Part shown: one piece after another, positions 7,842 through 16,059 of the stretch
Layout of the letters: each line of letters opens with the position of its first letter
Position numbering within the stretch: position 1 is the stretch's first letter
Assembly (NCBI RefSeq): GCF_047920995.1
Contig: NZ_JBLRWZ010000010.1
Span: forward strand, 1 to 64,000
Reading direction: 5' to 3'
Length of the DNA: 64,000 nucleotides
Source of the DNA: Aliidiomarina sp047920995
GTDB lineage: Bacteria > Pseudomonadota > Gammaproteobacteria > Enterobacterales > Alteromonadaceae
Notes under the pieces: generated by a model
What the model saw: only the letters and a program-made list of their open reading frames with translations
What the model was told of the DNA's origin: nothing
The model's database searches: none
Made by a program: the position numbers and the translations under genes

Positions 7842-8812
7842 TCCGCCCCTGCGGCCACAAAGTTTTCATTTCGCAACCGTTGCTCGCCGCTCCAGCGATA
7901 CGCCACTAGTGGCCCTTTACGGGCGGCAGAGTAATCTACGCAGGCGCTTTTCTCGGTAAGAATCTGTGGTGTTCCTGCTAACCAATAATGGCCAAAAAAC
8001 ACCGGGCACTGCCCAGTGTAGGCCAAGCGTTGCAATACATCATTATCAGCTGCTACCCGGCCAAGGGCATCAATGGCTGGTCGATTTTGCTGCGGCATGG
8101 GGATGTGGGCAAGATCGGCGAGTGTTTCTGCTTCGGTAAGCCACCAAGATATACGCACTTCCCAACGCTCTTTACCTTTGTGATCAAGAAACGAAACCCC
8201 TTCAGGTAATGCTTCCTCCACGCCTTTTAGTAAATTTTCAACCGCCTGAAACGGCGCGCTACCCTCGTTAAAAATGGTTTCCCACGCATCGGCCCGTAGC
8301 GAGTTATCTGGATTTAAATAGGGTTTGATGATGGCGAACGAGGGTTCGTGCCAGCACGCATGAATTACCCGAAAATCACCTAAATCTAAGAACAACGGCA
8401 AGGTTTTAAACCATTCCAGCCAAGGGCGGCGTGCCTCTATGGTAGGTAAATCATCTAAAAAGGCTTGGTGATGTGCTTGATTGGTTGGTGAATGTTCCCG
8501 CAGGTATTCGCCGGTAACGGAATGCATTGTTGCCCAACCCACTGCATTAAGTTCGTGGTTGCCCATGGTGATCAATGCATGGCCACCATCTACCATCGCT
8601 TTTACGGTTTCTAATACGGCTAGGGTTTGATTGCCGTTATCAATAAGATCACCAACAAACACGGCTTTGCGCTGGCGATGTTGATAAACGCCAGCGAATT
8701 TTTGATAACCCAAGGCATGCAATAGCGCAAATAACTTATCAGCTTTGCCATGTACATCACCAATAATATCGTAGCCACTGGCAGTAGCGGCGTGGTTTGT
8801 GGGATTTAGCAT
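7838..8812 (-). CDS. Metallophosphoesterase, PrpE/Ap4A-hydrolase-like
   Basis: A calcineurin-like phosphoesterase of about 324 residues. The metal-binding motifs occur in order near the N-terminus: DIIGDVHG, FVGDLIDNG and TMGNHELN, with a later histidine in CVIHACWHEP-like context and GHYWLAG near the C-terminus. The pattern resembles PrpE-type bis(5'-nucleosyl)-tetraphosphatases and PP2A-like serine/threonine phosphatases, and substrate cannot be fixed from sequence. The ATG at 8812 is preferred because the domain begins about 12 residues later. An in-frame ATG at 8860 would add a 16-residue hydrophobic N-terminus but has no good ribosome-binding site. Confidence 0.85.
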   Translation of the reverse strand: MLNPTNHAATASGYDIIGDVHGKADKLFALLHALGYQKFAGVYQHRQRKAVFVGDLIDNGNQTLAVLETVKAMVDGGHALITMGNHELNAVGWATMHSVTGEYLREHSPTNQAHHQAFLDDLPTIEARRPWLEWFKTLPLFLDLGDFRVIHACWHEPSFAIIKPYLNPDNSLRADAWETIFNEGSAPFQAVENLLKGVEEALPEGVSFLDHKGKERWEVRISWWLTEAETLADLAHIPMPQQNRPAIDALGRVAADNDVLQRLAYTGQCPVFFGHYWLAGTPQILTEKSACVDYSAARKGPLVAYRWSGEQRLRNENFVAAGAD

Positions 8813-8946
8813 CAGAAATATCCACTCACTAAGGATTAAATTTGTTATTGTTTTCATCATACGCAGTGCGGAAATATTGTTAAACTATTTCCATATTTTT
8901 TGTGCACTATGATACAGCTCATGAAACCTTGGCAAGGAGCTAGGCG

Positions 8947-10134
8947 TTGAAAATTTTACACACCTCGGATTGGCATTTAGGGCGTTACTTTCATCAGCAA
9001 TCGCTGCTTGATGATCAGCGTTATGTATTGGCACAAGTAGAACAGTACGTTCGTGAACAAAAGCCCGACGCGGTAATTGTTGCTGGGGATATTTATGATC
9101 GTTCTTTGCCTCCCGCCGAAGCCGTAAAGCTGCTGGATGATACCCTACACACCTTGGTGCATGAGTTAGCCGTGCCGGTAATCATGATTTCCGGTAATCA
9201 TGATGGTGCCGATCGCTTAGGCTTTGGTGCTCGGCAATTACGGCAAGCGGGGTTGAGTATTGTTACCTCGTTTGCGGAAATGCTTAATCCAGTAATGTTC
9301 ACTGATTGCCATGGCGAAGTAGCGGTGTGGTGCATGCCGTATAACGATCCAAACTTGGTGGCAGATTATTTGCAAGTAACAGTAAATGGCTATCAACACG
9401 CTCATGAGCTTCTGGTGGAGGCCATTATGCAGCGGCAGCAGGAGTTGAAGCTTGGTAACGCGCGGCATGTATTAGTAAGCCATTGCTTCTTAGATGGGGG
9501 CAGTGAATCGGATTCGGAGCGGCCGCTTGCTATGGGGGGCGCTGATAAAGTAGCCCCTAGTACCTTTGCTGATTTCGATTATGTAGCCCTTGGGCATTTG
9601 CATCAGCCCCAGTATAAAGGCGCAGAGCATATTCGTTATAGTGGTTCGCTGCTTAAGTATAGTTTTTCGGAGCATCAACAACGTAAAAGCGTTAGCTTAG
9701 TTGAACTTGATAATGATGGCTTTGCTAGCGTTGAGCTACTGCCACTATCTGCAAAGCGCAATGTGCGGCGCATTGCTGGCGAGTTTGCAACCTTGCTTGC
9801 GGATGGCAAAAAAGATAGCGCCCGCGATGATTATTTAGAAATTACCCTTACCGATACCCAAGCCATTATGGATCCGCTCGCGCGCTTACGCACGGTGTAC
9901 CCGAATATCCTTGATTTGCAGAAAGATAGGTTTAGCCATAAGCAAGGGGAGGGCGCAAGCCTTGCTCGTGAGCATTTGAAACGCACGGAACTTGATATGT
10001 TGGCGGATTTCTTTCAGCAAGTTACCGATACGCCGCTTTCTGAACAGCAGCTTGAGTTAGCCAAGCAGGTGATATCGGCCAGCACTAAAAATCAAGGCTC
10101 AGGAACCAATGGCAAGCAGGGGAGCGAGCAATGA
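8947..10134 (+). CDS. sbcD: Exonuclease SbcCD, nuclease subunit SbcD
   Basis: SbcD is the Mre11-like nuclease of the SbcCD complex, which cuts hairpins and long palindromes and processes DNA ends. In this 395-residue protein the phosphodiesterase motifs are all present: HTSDWHLGR at residues 4-12, GDIYDRS at about 47-53, SGNHDGADR at about 82-90, VSHCFLDGG and LGHLHQP. These supply the two-metal site. Translation starts at TTG (8947) with AAGGAG seven bases before it. The stop overlaps the sbcC start as ATGA, so the two subunits are translationally coupled. Confidence 0.96.
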   Translation: MKILHTSDWHLGRYFHQQSLLDDQRYVLAQVEQYVREQKPDAVIVAGDIYDRSLPPAEAVKLLDDTLHTLVHELAVPVIMISGNHDGADRLGFGARQLRQAGLSIVTSFAEMLNPVMFTDCHGEVAVWCMPYNDPNLVADYLQVTVNGYQHAHELLVEAIMQRQQELKLGNARHVLVSHCFLDGGSESDSERPLAMGGADKVAPSTFADFDYVALGHLHQPQYKGAEHIRYSGSLLKYSFSEHQQRKSVSLVELDNDGFASVELLPLSAKRNVRRIAGEFATLLADGKKDSARDDYLEITLTDTQAIMDPLARLRTVYPNILDLQKDRFSHKQGEGASLAREHLKRTELDMLADFFQQVTDTPLSEQQLELAKQVISASTKNQGSGTNGKQGSEQ

Positions 10135-13100
10135 AACCGCTATACCTAAAAATGCAAGCTTTTGGGCCTTTTGCCGGCAGCGAAGTGGTGCGCTTTACTG
10201 ATCTGGGTGAGAACCCGCTATTTTTGATCAATGGGCCTACTGGCGCGGGTAAAACCAGCTTGCTAGATGGCATTACCTACGCGATGTATGGAGAAACTAC
10301 CGGTGATCGCAGTGGTGAGCAAATGCGCTGTGATCATGCTGATGCCAAAACAGAAACCCAGCTTTGTTTCATTTTTCAGCTTGCCGATAAAGTGTATCGT
10401 ATCGAACGCAGCCCTACGCAAATGGTAGCAAAACTGCGCGGTGAAGGCCTTACCGAGCGCAAAGCCACCGGCACTATCTGGCAGCTCACGGAAACGGCAG
10501 GTGAGGCTCCAGAAGCCTGGCCTCGCAAATTATTAGTGGATAAAAAAATTCGTGAGCTTGATGAGTTTGTGAATCAGCTAATTGGCCTTAATGCGAAACA
10601 ATTTCGGCAAGTGGTTGTATTGCCGCAAGGCAAATTTCGAGAGTTGCTTACCGCTAGCTCTACCCAGCGTGAAGAGATTTTTGCCAGTTTGTTTCAAACC
10701 CAACGTTATCAGTGGATAGAAAATGGCTTTCGTGAGAAAGCAAAAGATCTGCAACGCCAGTATGCGCGGGTAACGGAAGACATTGATGCTATTTTCGGGG
10801 AAGCCGATATTCGCGCCAATGCAACCGATAACGAGAATGCGCTGGTAAGCCGAGAGCAACAGTTGCAGCAGCTATTAACCGCAGCAAAAGCGCCAATGGA
10901 TGAGGCTGAGCAGCAACATCAAGCACAGAATAAGCGTTATGTGGAAGCAACTCGAAGTTATGATCGTGCTAAGCAGCTGGCCGAGCAGTTTGCGCAACGG
11001 CAAGCGCTGCTTACAGAGCAGCAACAATTGCAGGCGCAACAGGATACCATGCAACTGCTTGAGCAGAAGCTCCAGCATGCGCGTAGAGCCGCCAAGCTGC
11101 AGCCATTGTGGCAAACATTGGCGGATAATCAGCACAACATGCAAAGGGCTGAGCAGGCCTTTAGTGCAGCGCAAGAACAGGCAAAACAGGCCGAAAACAC
11201 CCGTACAAAAGCGCATAGGCTGTATGAGCAGGCCGCGAGTGACGCGCAGCAAGTACCTGAACTGCGGGCGCAACTGCAACCACTTCAGCAAGCCTTAGTA
11301 GATGCCGAGAAGCTACAACATGCTCAAGCGCAACAGCTGCAACTACAAGAAAATCAGCAGCGCCAACAAGCAGTGGTTGCTCAACAAACGGAGCGCTTAA
11401 GCAAAGCTGAACAACAGGCGCAAGCCATAGAGCATGCTATTGATGCTGGTGAGCAGGCGCTAAGCGCGCAAAGTAATACGGGAGTTCAACTTGCTGAGCT
11501 GGGCACACGTATACAGCAACGTGAAGAACTGAGCCGCTTGCAGCAGCACGCTAGCGCGTTGCAGGCCGAACAAACAGCCGGGCAGCAGCAGGTAGAGCAG
11601 GCGAAAGGTGCTTTGCTAGAGGCTGAGAGCAAGGAAAAGAAAACTGTGCGAGGGTGGCATTTAAGCCAAGCCGTGCTGCTTTCTCGAGATTTAGCTGATG
11701 GTGAACCGTGTATGGTGTGTGGCAGTTTGGAGCACCCAGCATTAGCGCATAGCGCAGGAAGTGCAGTAGAGGTTGTTGAGCAAGAGGCGGTAGATGCGGC
11801 GCAATTAGCTACCAATAACTGCCGGGAAAGGGTAAATCGTGCTGAGCAGGCGCTATTACAAATTACTACGCAGCTCAATAGTACCCAGCAACGCATTAGC
11901 GAACTTGAGCAGCACTTGGGTGCTCAAGCCGCAGCGGATATCGCTGAATTACGGCAAGAGCAACAACGCTTACAGCATATAATTGAGCGCAGTGAGCAAC
12001 AGAAGCAACAGCTACAGCAGCAAAAACAGCAACTGCGTGAACAGAACAGCGAGTTGCAGCAGCAACGTAGTGCTTTACAAACGGCTACCAGCGCATTGCA
12101 CCGTGCCGAGCATGAAGCGCAAGCAAATGCAGCGCGAGTGCAGGAGTTAGAGCAAGAGTTACCGGAAGATAGCCGGGATTTTCCCAGTATTAAGGCGAAA
12201 ATTAACCAAGTTGATGAACGTATTAGTAAATTCGAAGCTGCGCTTGAGCAGCAACGGCAACAACGAGAATCGGCAAATCAAGCGTTTACCAGTGCCGAAG
12301 CTGCAGTGCAGCATACCCAACAGCAATTTAGCCAGTTACAGGAGCAGGTTAATACGGCTGCAAGTGCTTGGCAGCAAGCCTTAGCTGCGAGTGAGTTTGC
12401 TGATGCCGCAGCATTTACTGAGGCTCAGCTTAACCAAGAGCAGGAACAGCAGGCGAGTGAGAAATTGCAACAATGGCAACAGCAAGTGCAGCGCAACAGT
12501 ACCTTGCTTGAGCAACTGAGTAATGTGATCAAGGAGCAAGAAGCCCCGGATTTGGCTGCGCTTGAGAGCCAAGTGCAAACCCTTGAGCATGAGGTTAACG
12601 AAGCATTGCAGCACTGGCAAAGCAGGCGTGGTGAACATCAGCGATTACAGCATATTCAGCAGCGGTTACAGGAAAAGCAGACGAGTAGTAGTAAGCTTAC
12701 CGAGCAGTATCAAGTGTTAGGCACGCTCGCTGATGCGGTGGCCGGGAACAATTCGCAGCGGCTTACCTTGCATCGCTTTGTTCTCAGCATTTTACTCGAT
12801 GATGTATTGCATGAAGCTTCCGTGCGGCTAGATAAAATGTCGGGCGGGCGCTATGTATTACGCCGCGATCTTGAGGTAAGCGACAAGCGTTCGGCAGCGG
12901 GGCTTAACCTCGTAGTAGATGATGCTTATACAGGCCGAGTGCGGCCGGTAAATACCCTTTCCGGCGGTGAGAGCTTTATGGCTGCCCTCGCGCTTGCGTT
13001 GGGCCTTTCCGATGTGGTGCAAAGTTATGCTGGTGGTATTCGCTTAGAAACACTATTTATTGATGAGGGCTTTGGTAGCCTAGATGAGCACGCGCTCGAT

Positions 13101-13250
13101 GCGGCAATCGCGGTGTTGGCAGAGCTGCGCGCTCATGGCCGCACTATCGGTATTATTTCCCATGTGCGTGAATTGAAAGAACGTTTGCCTGATCGAATTG
13201 ATGTCCTGCGCCATCAAACTGGCAGTACTACACAATTGGTGCGCAGTTAG
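10131..13250 (+). CDS. sbcC: Exonuclease SbcCD, ATPase subunit SbcC
   Basis: SbcC is the Rad50-like SMC ATPase partner of SbcD. This 1039-residue protein has Walker A (GPTGAGKTS) at about residues 35-43, then long Gln/Glu-rich coiled coils. The zinc hook CMVC sits near residue 527 between the two coils. The ABC signature LSGGESFMAALALALG is near 943 and Walker B (TLFIDEGFGSLDE) near 975. Length and order are normal for the family. The very high glutamine content of the coiled-coil arms is notable but typical of this protein in relatives. It is co-translated with sbcD. Confidence 0.96.
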   Translation: MKPLYLKMQAFGPFAGSEVVRFTDLGENPLFLINGPTGAGKTSLLDGITYAMYGETTGDRSGEQMRCDHADAKTETQLCFIFQLADKVYRIERSPTQMVAKLRGEGLTERKATGTIWQLTETAGEAPEAWPRKLLVDKKIRELDEFVNQLIGLNAKQFRQVVVLPQGKFRELLTASSTQREEIFASLFQTQRYQWIENGFREKAKDLQRQYARVTEDIDAIFGEADIRANATDNENALVSREQQLQQLLTAAKAPMDEAEQQHQAQNKRYVEATRSYDRAKQLAEQFAQRQALLTEQQQLQAQQDTMQLLEQKLQHARRAAKLQPLWQTLADNQHNMQRAEQAFSAAQEQAKQAENTRTKAHRLYEQAASDAQQVPELRAQLQPLQQALVDAEKLQHAQAQQLQLQENQQRQQAVVAQQTERLSKAEQQAQAIEHAIDAGEQALSAQSNTGVQLAELGTRIQQREELSRLQQHASALQAEQTAGQQQVEQAKGALLEAESKEKKTVRGWHLSQAVLLSRDLADGEPCMVCGSLEHPALAHSAGSAVEVVEQEAVDAAQLATNNCRERVNRAEQALLQITTQLNSTQQRISELEQHLGAQAAADIAELRQEQQRLQHIIERSEQQKQQLQQQKQQLREQNSELQQQRSALQTATSALHRAEHEAQANAARVQELEQELPEDSRDFPSIKAKINQVDERISKFEAALEQQRQQRESANQAFTSAEAAVQHTQQQFSQLQEQVNTAASAWQQALAASEFADAAAFTEAQLNQEQEQQASEKLQQWQQQVQRNSTLLEQLSNVIKEQEAPDLAALESQVQTLEHEVNEALQHWQSRRGEHQRLQHIQQRLQEKQTSSSKLTEQYQVLGTLADAVAGNNSQRLTLHRFVLSILLDDVLHEASVRLDKMSGGRYVLRRDLEVSDKRSAAGLNLVVDDAYTGRVRPVNTLSGGESFMAALALALGLSDVVQSYAGGIRLETLFIDEGFGSLDEHALDAAIAVLAELRAHGRTIGIISHVRELKERLPDRIDVLRHQTGSTTQLVRS

Positions 13251-13254
13251 CATA

Positions 13255-13671
13255 TTAACTGGTAAAATCACCGTCACGCTCTGGTTGGTAAACAATTTCG
13301 ATTACTTCTACGTGGCTTTTACCGTGCTGGGTTGGCCACTCGATGGTTTCACCTACGCGCATACCCACTAAGGCGCTGCCAATAGGCGCGAAAATAGAAA
13401 TTGAATCTTCAGTTTTTTCGGCGTCTGCTGGGTATACCAATGTTCTTTCGAACTCTTTACCTGTTTCGGTAATGCGAAACCGTACCCGCGAATTCATGGT
13501 AACCACATCCGCTGGAATATTCTCTGGTTTCACCACTGTGGCACGTGCCAACTCAGATTCTAAGTGCGCTACTTGTTTGGCTAAGCCTGGCGTTTTCTCG
13601 ATCAGCCGCTCTATACGGAGCACATCGAGTTCCGACATAATCAGTTCGGGTTGTTGCATATCTTTCGCCAT
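13255..13671 (-). CDS. rnk: Nucleoside diphosphate kinase regulator Rnk
   Basis: A GreA/GreB-related protein of 138 residues with a short N-terminal coiled coil (about 15-50) and a C-terminal FKBP-like domain with the family pattern VTMNSRVRFRITETG and ISIFAPIGSALVGMRVGETIEW. Rnk binds RNA polymerase near the secondary channel and in E. coli influences nucleoside diphosphate kinase levels. The start at 13671 has AGGAG seven bases upstream. Two earlier in-frame starts at 13677 and 13704 lie against or inside the preceding terminator and are rejected. It is convergent with sbcC, four bases away. Confidence 0.88.
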   Translation of the reverse strand: MAKDMQQPELIMSELDVLRIERLIEKTPGLAKQVAHLESELARATVVKPENIPADVVTMNSRVRFRITETGKEFERTLVYPADAEKTEDSISIFAPIGSALVGMRVGETIEWPTQHGKSHVEVIEIVYQPERDGDFTS

Positions 13672-13686
13672 GTGCATACTCCTAAT

Positions 13687-13715
13687 AAAAAACCGCCTGT
13701 ACACTACAGGCGGTT
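13687..13715 (-). terminator. Intrinsic terminator between the helicase gene and rnk
   Basis: On the minus strand AACCGCCTGTA and TACAGGCGGTT (13691-13715) form a perfect 11-bp stem with a 3-base loop, followed by a run of T (forward A's at 13687-13692). It lies downstream of the DEAD-box helicase gene and immediately before the rnk ribosome-binding site. It would end helicase transcripts and leave rnk dependent on readthrough or on a promoter within this region. Confidence 0.88.
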
Positions 13716-13811
13716 GGTTATTTGTAATTTATACCCTATGTATCGCTCTTTCTGAGCTAAAAATCAAGGGGTATGGGCAATTTGCGCTCGCTACTTTTAG
13801 CGGCGGGTGCC

Positions 13812-15101
13812 TTACGGCTTACCGGAACCCCAAGGGTTTGGCTTTCCAGAGCTTTGCGATCTACCAGAGCCTTGTGGTTTACCACCACCCTGGTTGCGGC
13901 CAGAACCTTGGCTGCGGCCACGCTGTGCTGGTTTAGCTGCAGCACTTTTCGGTGGCGCTTTGCTTAAGTCTACAGAGATAAACTCGGCTAGTTGATATTG
14001 GCTAATCTCTTGTTTGGTTAAGCGCTCAATCGCTTTTAGTAGCTTCACTTCTTCATGGGTTACCAATGAGATAGCGAGGCCACTAGCGCCAGCACGAGCC
14101 GTACGGCCAATGCGGTGTACATAATCTTCAGCCACCTGCGGCAGATCGTAGTTCACCACCAGCGGTAACTGAGCAATATCAAGGCCGCGTGCGGCGATAT
14201 CGGTTGCCACCAATACTTGTACTTTGCCATCTTTGAACTCTTGTAAGGCTTTGGTGCGAGCCCCTTGGCTTTTATTGCCGTGAATGGCAACAGCAAGAAA
14301 ACCAGCTTGGCTGAGCTGTTTTACTAAGCGATTTGCGCCATGCTTGGTACGGTTAAATACCAGAACTTGGGGTGTATCAAGTTCGCGCAGCAGAGCGCAC
14401 AACATGCGCACTTTTTCGCTTGGCGCTACTGGGTAAACCTTTTGTTCAACGCGCTCAGCCGTAGTATTCGGTGGCGCTACTGAAATCTCTACTGGGTTAT
14501 TCACTAAGCCTTTTGCCAGTTCGCGAATTTCATTCGAGAAAGTTGCAGAAAACAGCAAGTTTTGGCGTTTCGGCGGTAGTACTTTGATAATTTTCTTGAT
14601 GTCATGAATAAAGCCCATATCCAGCATACGATCAGCTTCATCAAGTACTAACATCTCTAATTTTGGAAAGCGCACAGCATTTTGCTGGTATAAATCCATT
14701 AAACGACCCGGCGTAGCCACCAAGATATCTACGCCACGGCGCAGCTTCATCATTTGCGGATTGATTTTTACACCACCGAACACCACAGCAGAGCTTAAGT
14801 TCAAGCCTTTCGAGTAAGTGGCAACACTTTCCGCAACTTGAGCTGCAAGCTCTCGAGTAGGGGTAAGGATTAATACCCGTACTTGGTTAGGTTTGGCCCG
14901 CTCGCCATCTTTTAAAAGCTGTAAAATAGGCAGGGTAAAACCTGCGGTTTTTCCGGTGCCGGTTTGTGCAGCAGCCATCACATCGCGCCCATCGAGTACG
15001 GCGGGAATGGCTTTTTCTTGAATCGGCGTAGGGGTGGTGTAACCTTGGTTTACTAAGGCTTCGAGAATGGTAGGGCATAAGCCCAAATCAGCAAAACTCA
15101 T
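13812..15101 (-). CDS. rhlE: DEAD-box ATP-dependent RNA helicase, RhlE type
   Basis: A 429-residue RNA helicase with the full motif set: the F upstream of GYTTPTPIQEKAIP (Q motif), AAQTGTGKT (motif I), PTRELAAQV, VLDEADRMLDMGF (DEAD), LLFSATFS (SAT), VLVATDIAARGLDI and YVHRIGRTARAG (motif VI). The C-terminal tail, about 40 residues, is Gly/Ser/Gln/Arg-rich, as in RNA-binding tails of RhlE proteins. It probably acts in ribosome assembly or RNA turnover, especially in the cold. The start at 15101 matches the family N-terminus (MSFADLGL). An in-frame ATG at 15164 would add an unrelated 21 residues. The 3' end may be frameshifted (see findings). Confidence 0.92.
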   Translation of the reverse strand: MSFADLGLCPTILEALVNQGYTTPTPIQEKAIPAVLDGRDVMAAAQTGTGKTAGFTLPILQLLKDGERAKPNQVRVLILTPTRELAAQVAESVATYSKGLNLSSAVVFGGVKINPQMMKLRRGVDILVATPGRLMDLYQQNAVRFPKLEMLVLDEADRMLDMGFIHDIKKIIKVLPPKRQNLLFSATFSNEIRELAKGLVNNPVEISVAPPNTTAERVEQKVYPVAPSEKVRMLCALLRELDTPQVLVFNRTKHGANRLVKQLSQAGFLAVAIHGNKSQGARTKALQEFKDGKVQVLVATDIAARGLDIAQLPLVVNYDLPQVAEDYVHRIGRTARAGASGLAISLVTHEEVKLLKAIERLTKQEISQYQLAEFISVDLSKAPPKSAAAKPAQRGRSQGSGRNQGGGKPQGSGRSQSSGKPNPWGSGKP

Positions 15102-15194
15102 GTATAAGGGAATCTCTTTGTGAGCGTATATGTATGGTTTACAGAAGCTGTAAGAATGGCGCAAGAATACAGCAGATAGGGATTTAGAGCAAAA

Positions 15195-16040
15195 TTAAAT
15201 GCGCCGCGAGGTAAGCCACACGGCGTAAAGAATGATAGCGCCGCCAAATGCTAGTGAACCCCACTGTACATCTTGGCCCCACAATAAGAAATTCACTAAC
15301 AGGCCAGCAGGAATTAAAGCGTTATTCATGGTGGCCAGTTGGCCTATATTTACGCGCTTACTGGCGATACTCCACGCTAGATAGCCCACGCCTGAGGCAC
15401 CTAAACCAAGCCAAATGAGTACACTCCAGTGCACCCAAGTGGTGGGCAAGCGCTGATAATTAGCAAACAACAGCATGCCAATACCTGAAACAATGGTGGC
15501 ACCGAGGAAGAACAGCGCATAGTGGTGTACCTGCGCGCGGGTATCGCCAATTGGTAATCGTTTGTAGGCTACTTGGCCAAGAGCAAAGCAAATGTTCGCG
15601 CCTTGTATCAATAGGAAGCCGGTAATAAAGCCAGTGCTTAGGCCTTGATAGCGAATAAGTGCAGCTCCTATTACAGAAAGTGCTGCAGCAAGCCACCAAA
15701 CCCGCGGTAAGGGTTTGCGATTAAGTACCCATTCATCGAGCAAGGTGATGTAAAGCGGTGTAAAAATGGTGAACAGCAGAACTTCGGCCACGCTGATATA
15801 TAAAAACGCATGGTATAGCAGCAGGTACATGATACCAATTTGCACGCCACCGATAGCCATTAAGCTCAATGCATTGCGGCCAGTTACATTGCGTAGCTTT
15901 AGGAATGGCAGTAACAACGCTAATGCTAATACCATGCGAATAAAAACGGCGATGTAGGCATCTACATCGCGCGCTAGAAATTCGCCAATCAGTGAAAAAC
16001 TAAATGCCCATACAATGGTAACGATAATCAGAACTGGCAT
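15195..16040 (-). CDS. EamA/DMT family transporter
   Basis: A 281-residue inner-membrane protein with ten hydrophobic helices arranged as two EamA repeats of five (about residues 1-135 and 140-280), typical of the drug/metabolite transporter superfamily. Each repeat has the small-residue helix pattern seen in the family (for example FTPLYITLLDEWVLNRKPLPRVWWLAAALSV in short segments). The substrate cannot be inferred. It starts 19 bases after the second RND permease on the same strand, so it is probably the last gene of the efflux operon. It could be a self-contained exporter carried by readthrough. Confidence 0.85.
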   Translation of the reverse strand: MPVLIIVTIVWAFSFSLIGEFLARDVDAYIAVFIRMVLALALLLPFLKLRNVTGRNALSLMAIGGVQIGIMYLLLYHAFLYISVAEVLLFTIFTPLYITLLDEWVLNRKPLPRVWWLAAALSVIGAALIRYQGLSTGFITGFLLIQGANICFALGQVAYKRLPIGDTRAQVHHYALFFLGATIVSGIGMLLFANYQRLPTTWVHWSVLIWLGLGASGVGYLAWSIASKRVNIGQLATMNNALIPAGLLVNFLLWGQDVQWGSLAFGGAIILYAVWLTSRRI

Positions 16041-16059
16041 TGGCTTCCTTGGATTTTAT

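Noticed and set aside
10860..12700. Repetitive CAG/CAA-rich DNA within sbcC considered as a repeat element
   Set aside because: It is the coding sequence of Gln-rich coiled-coil arms with no exact repeating unit.
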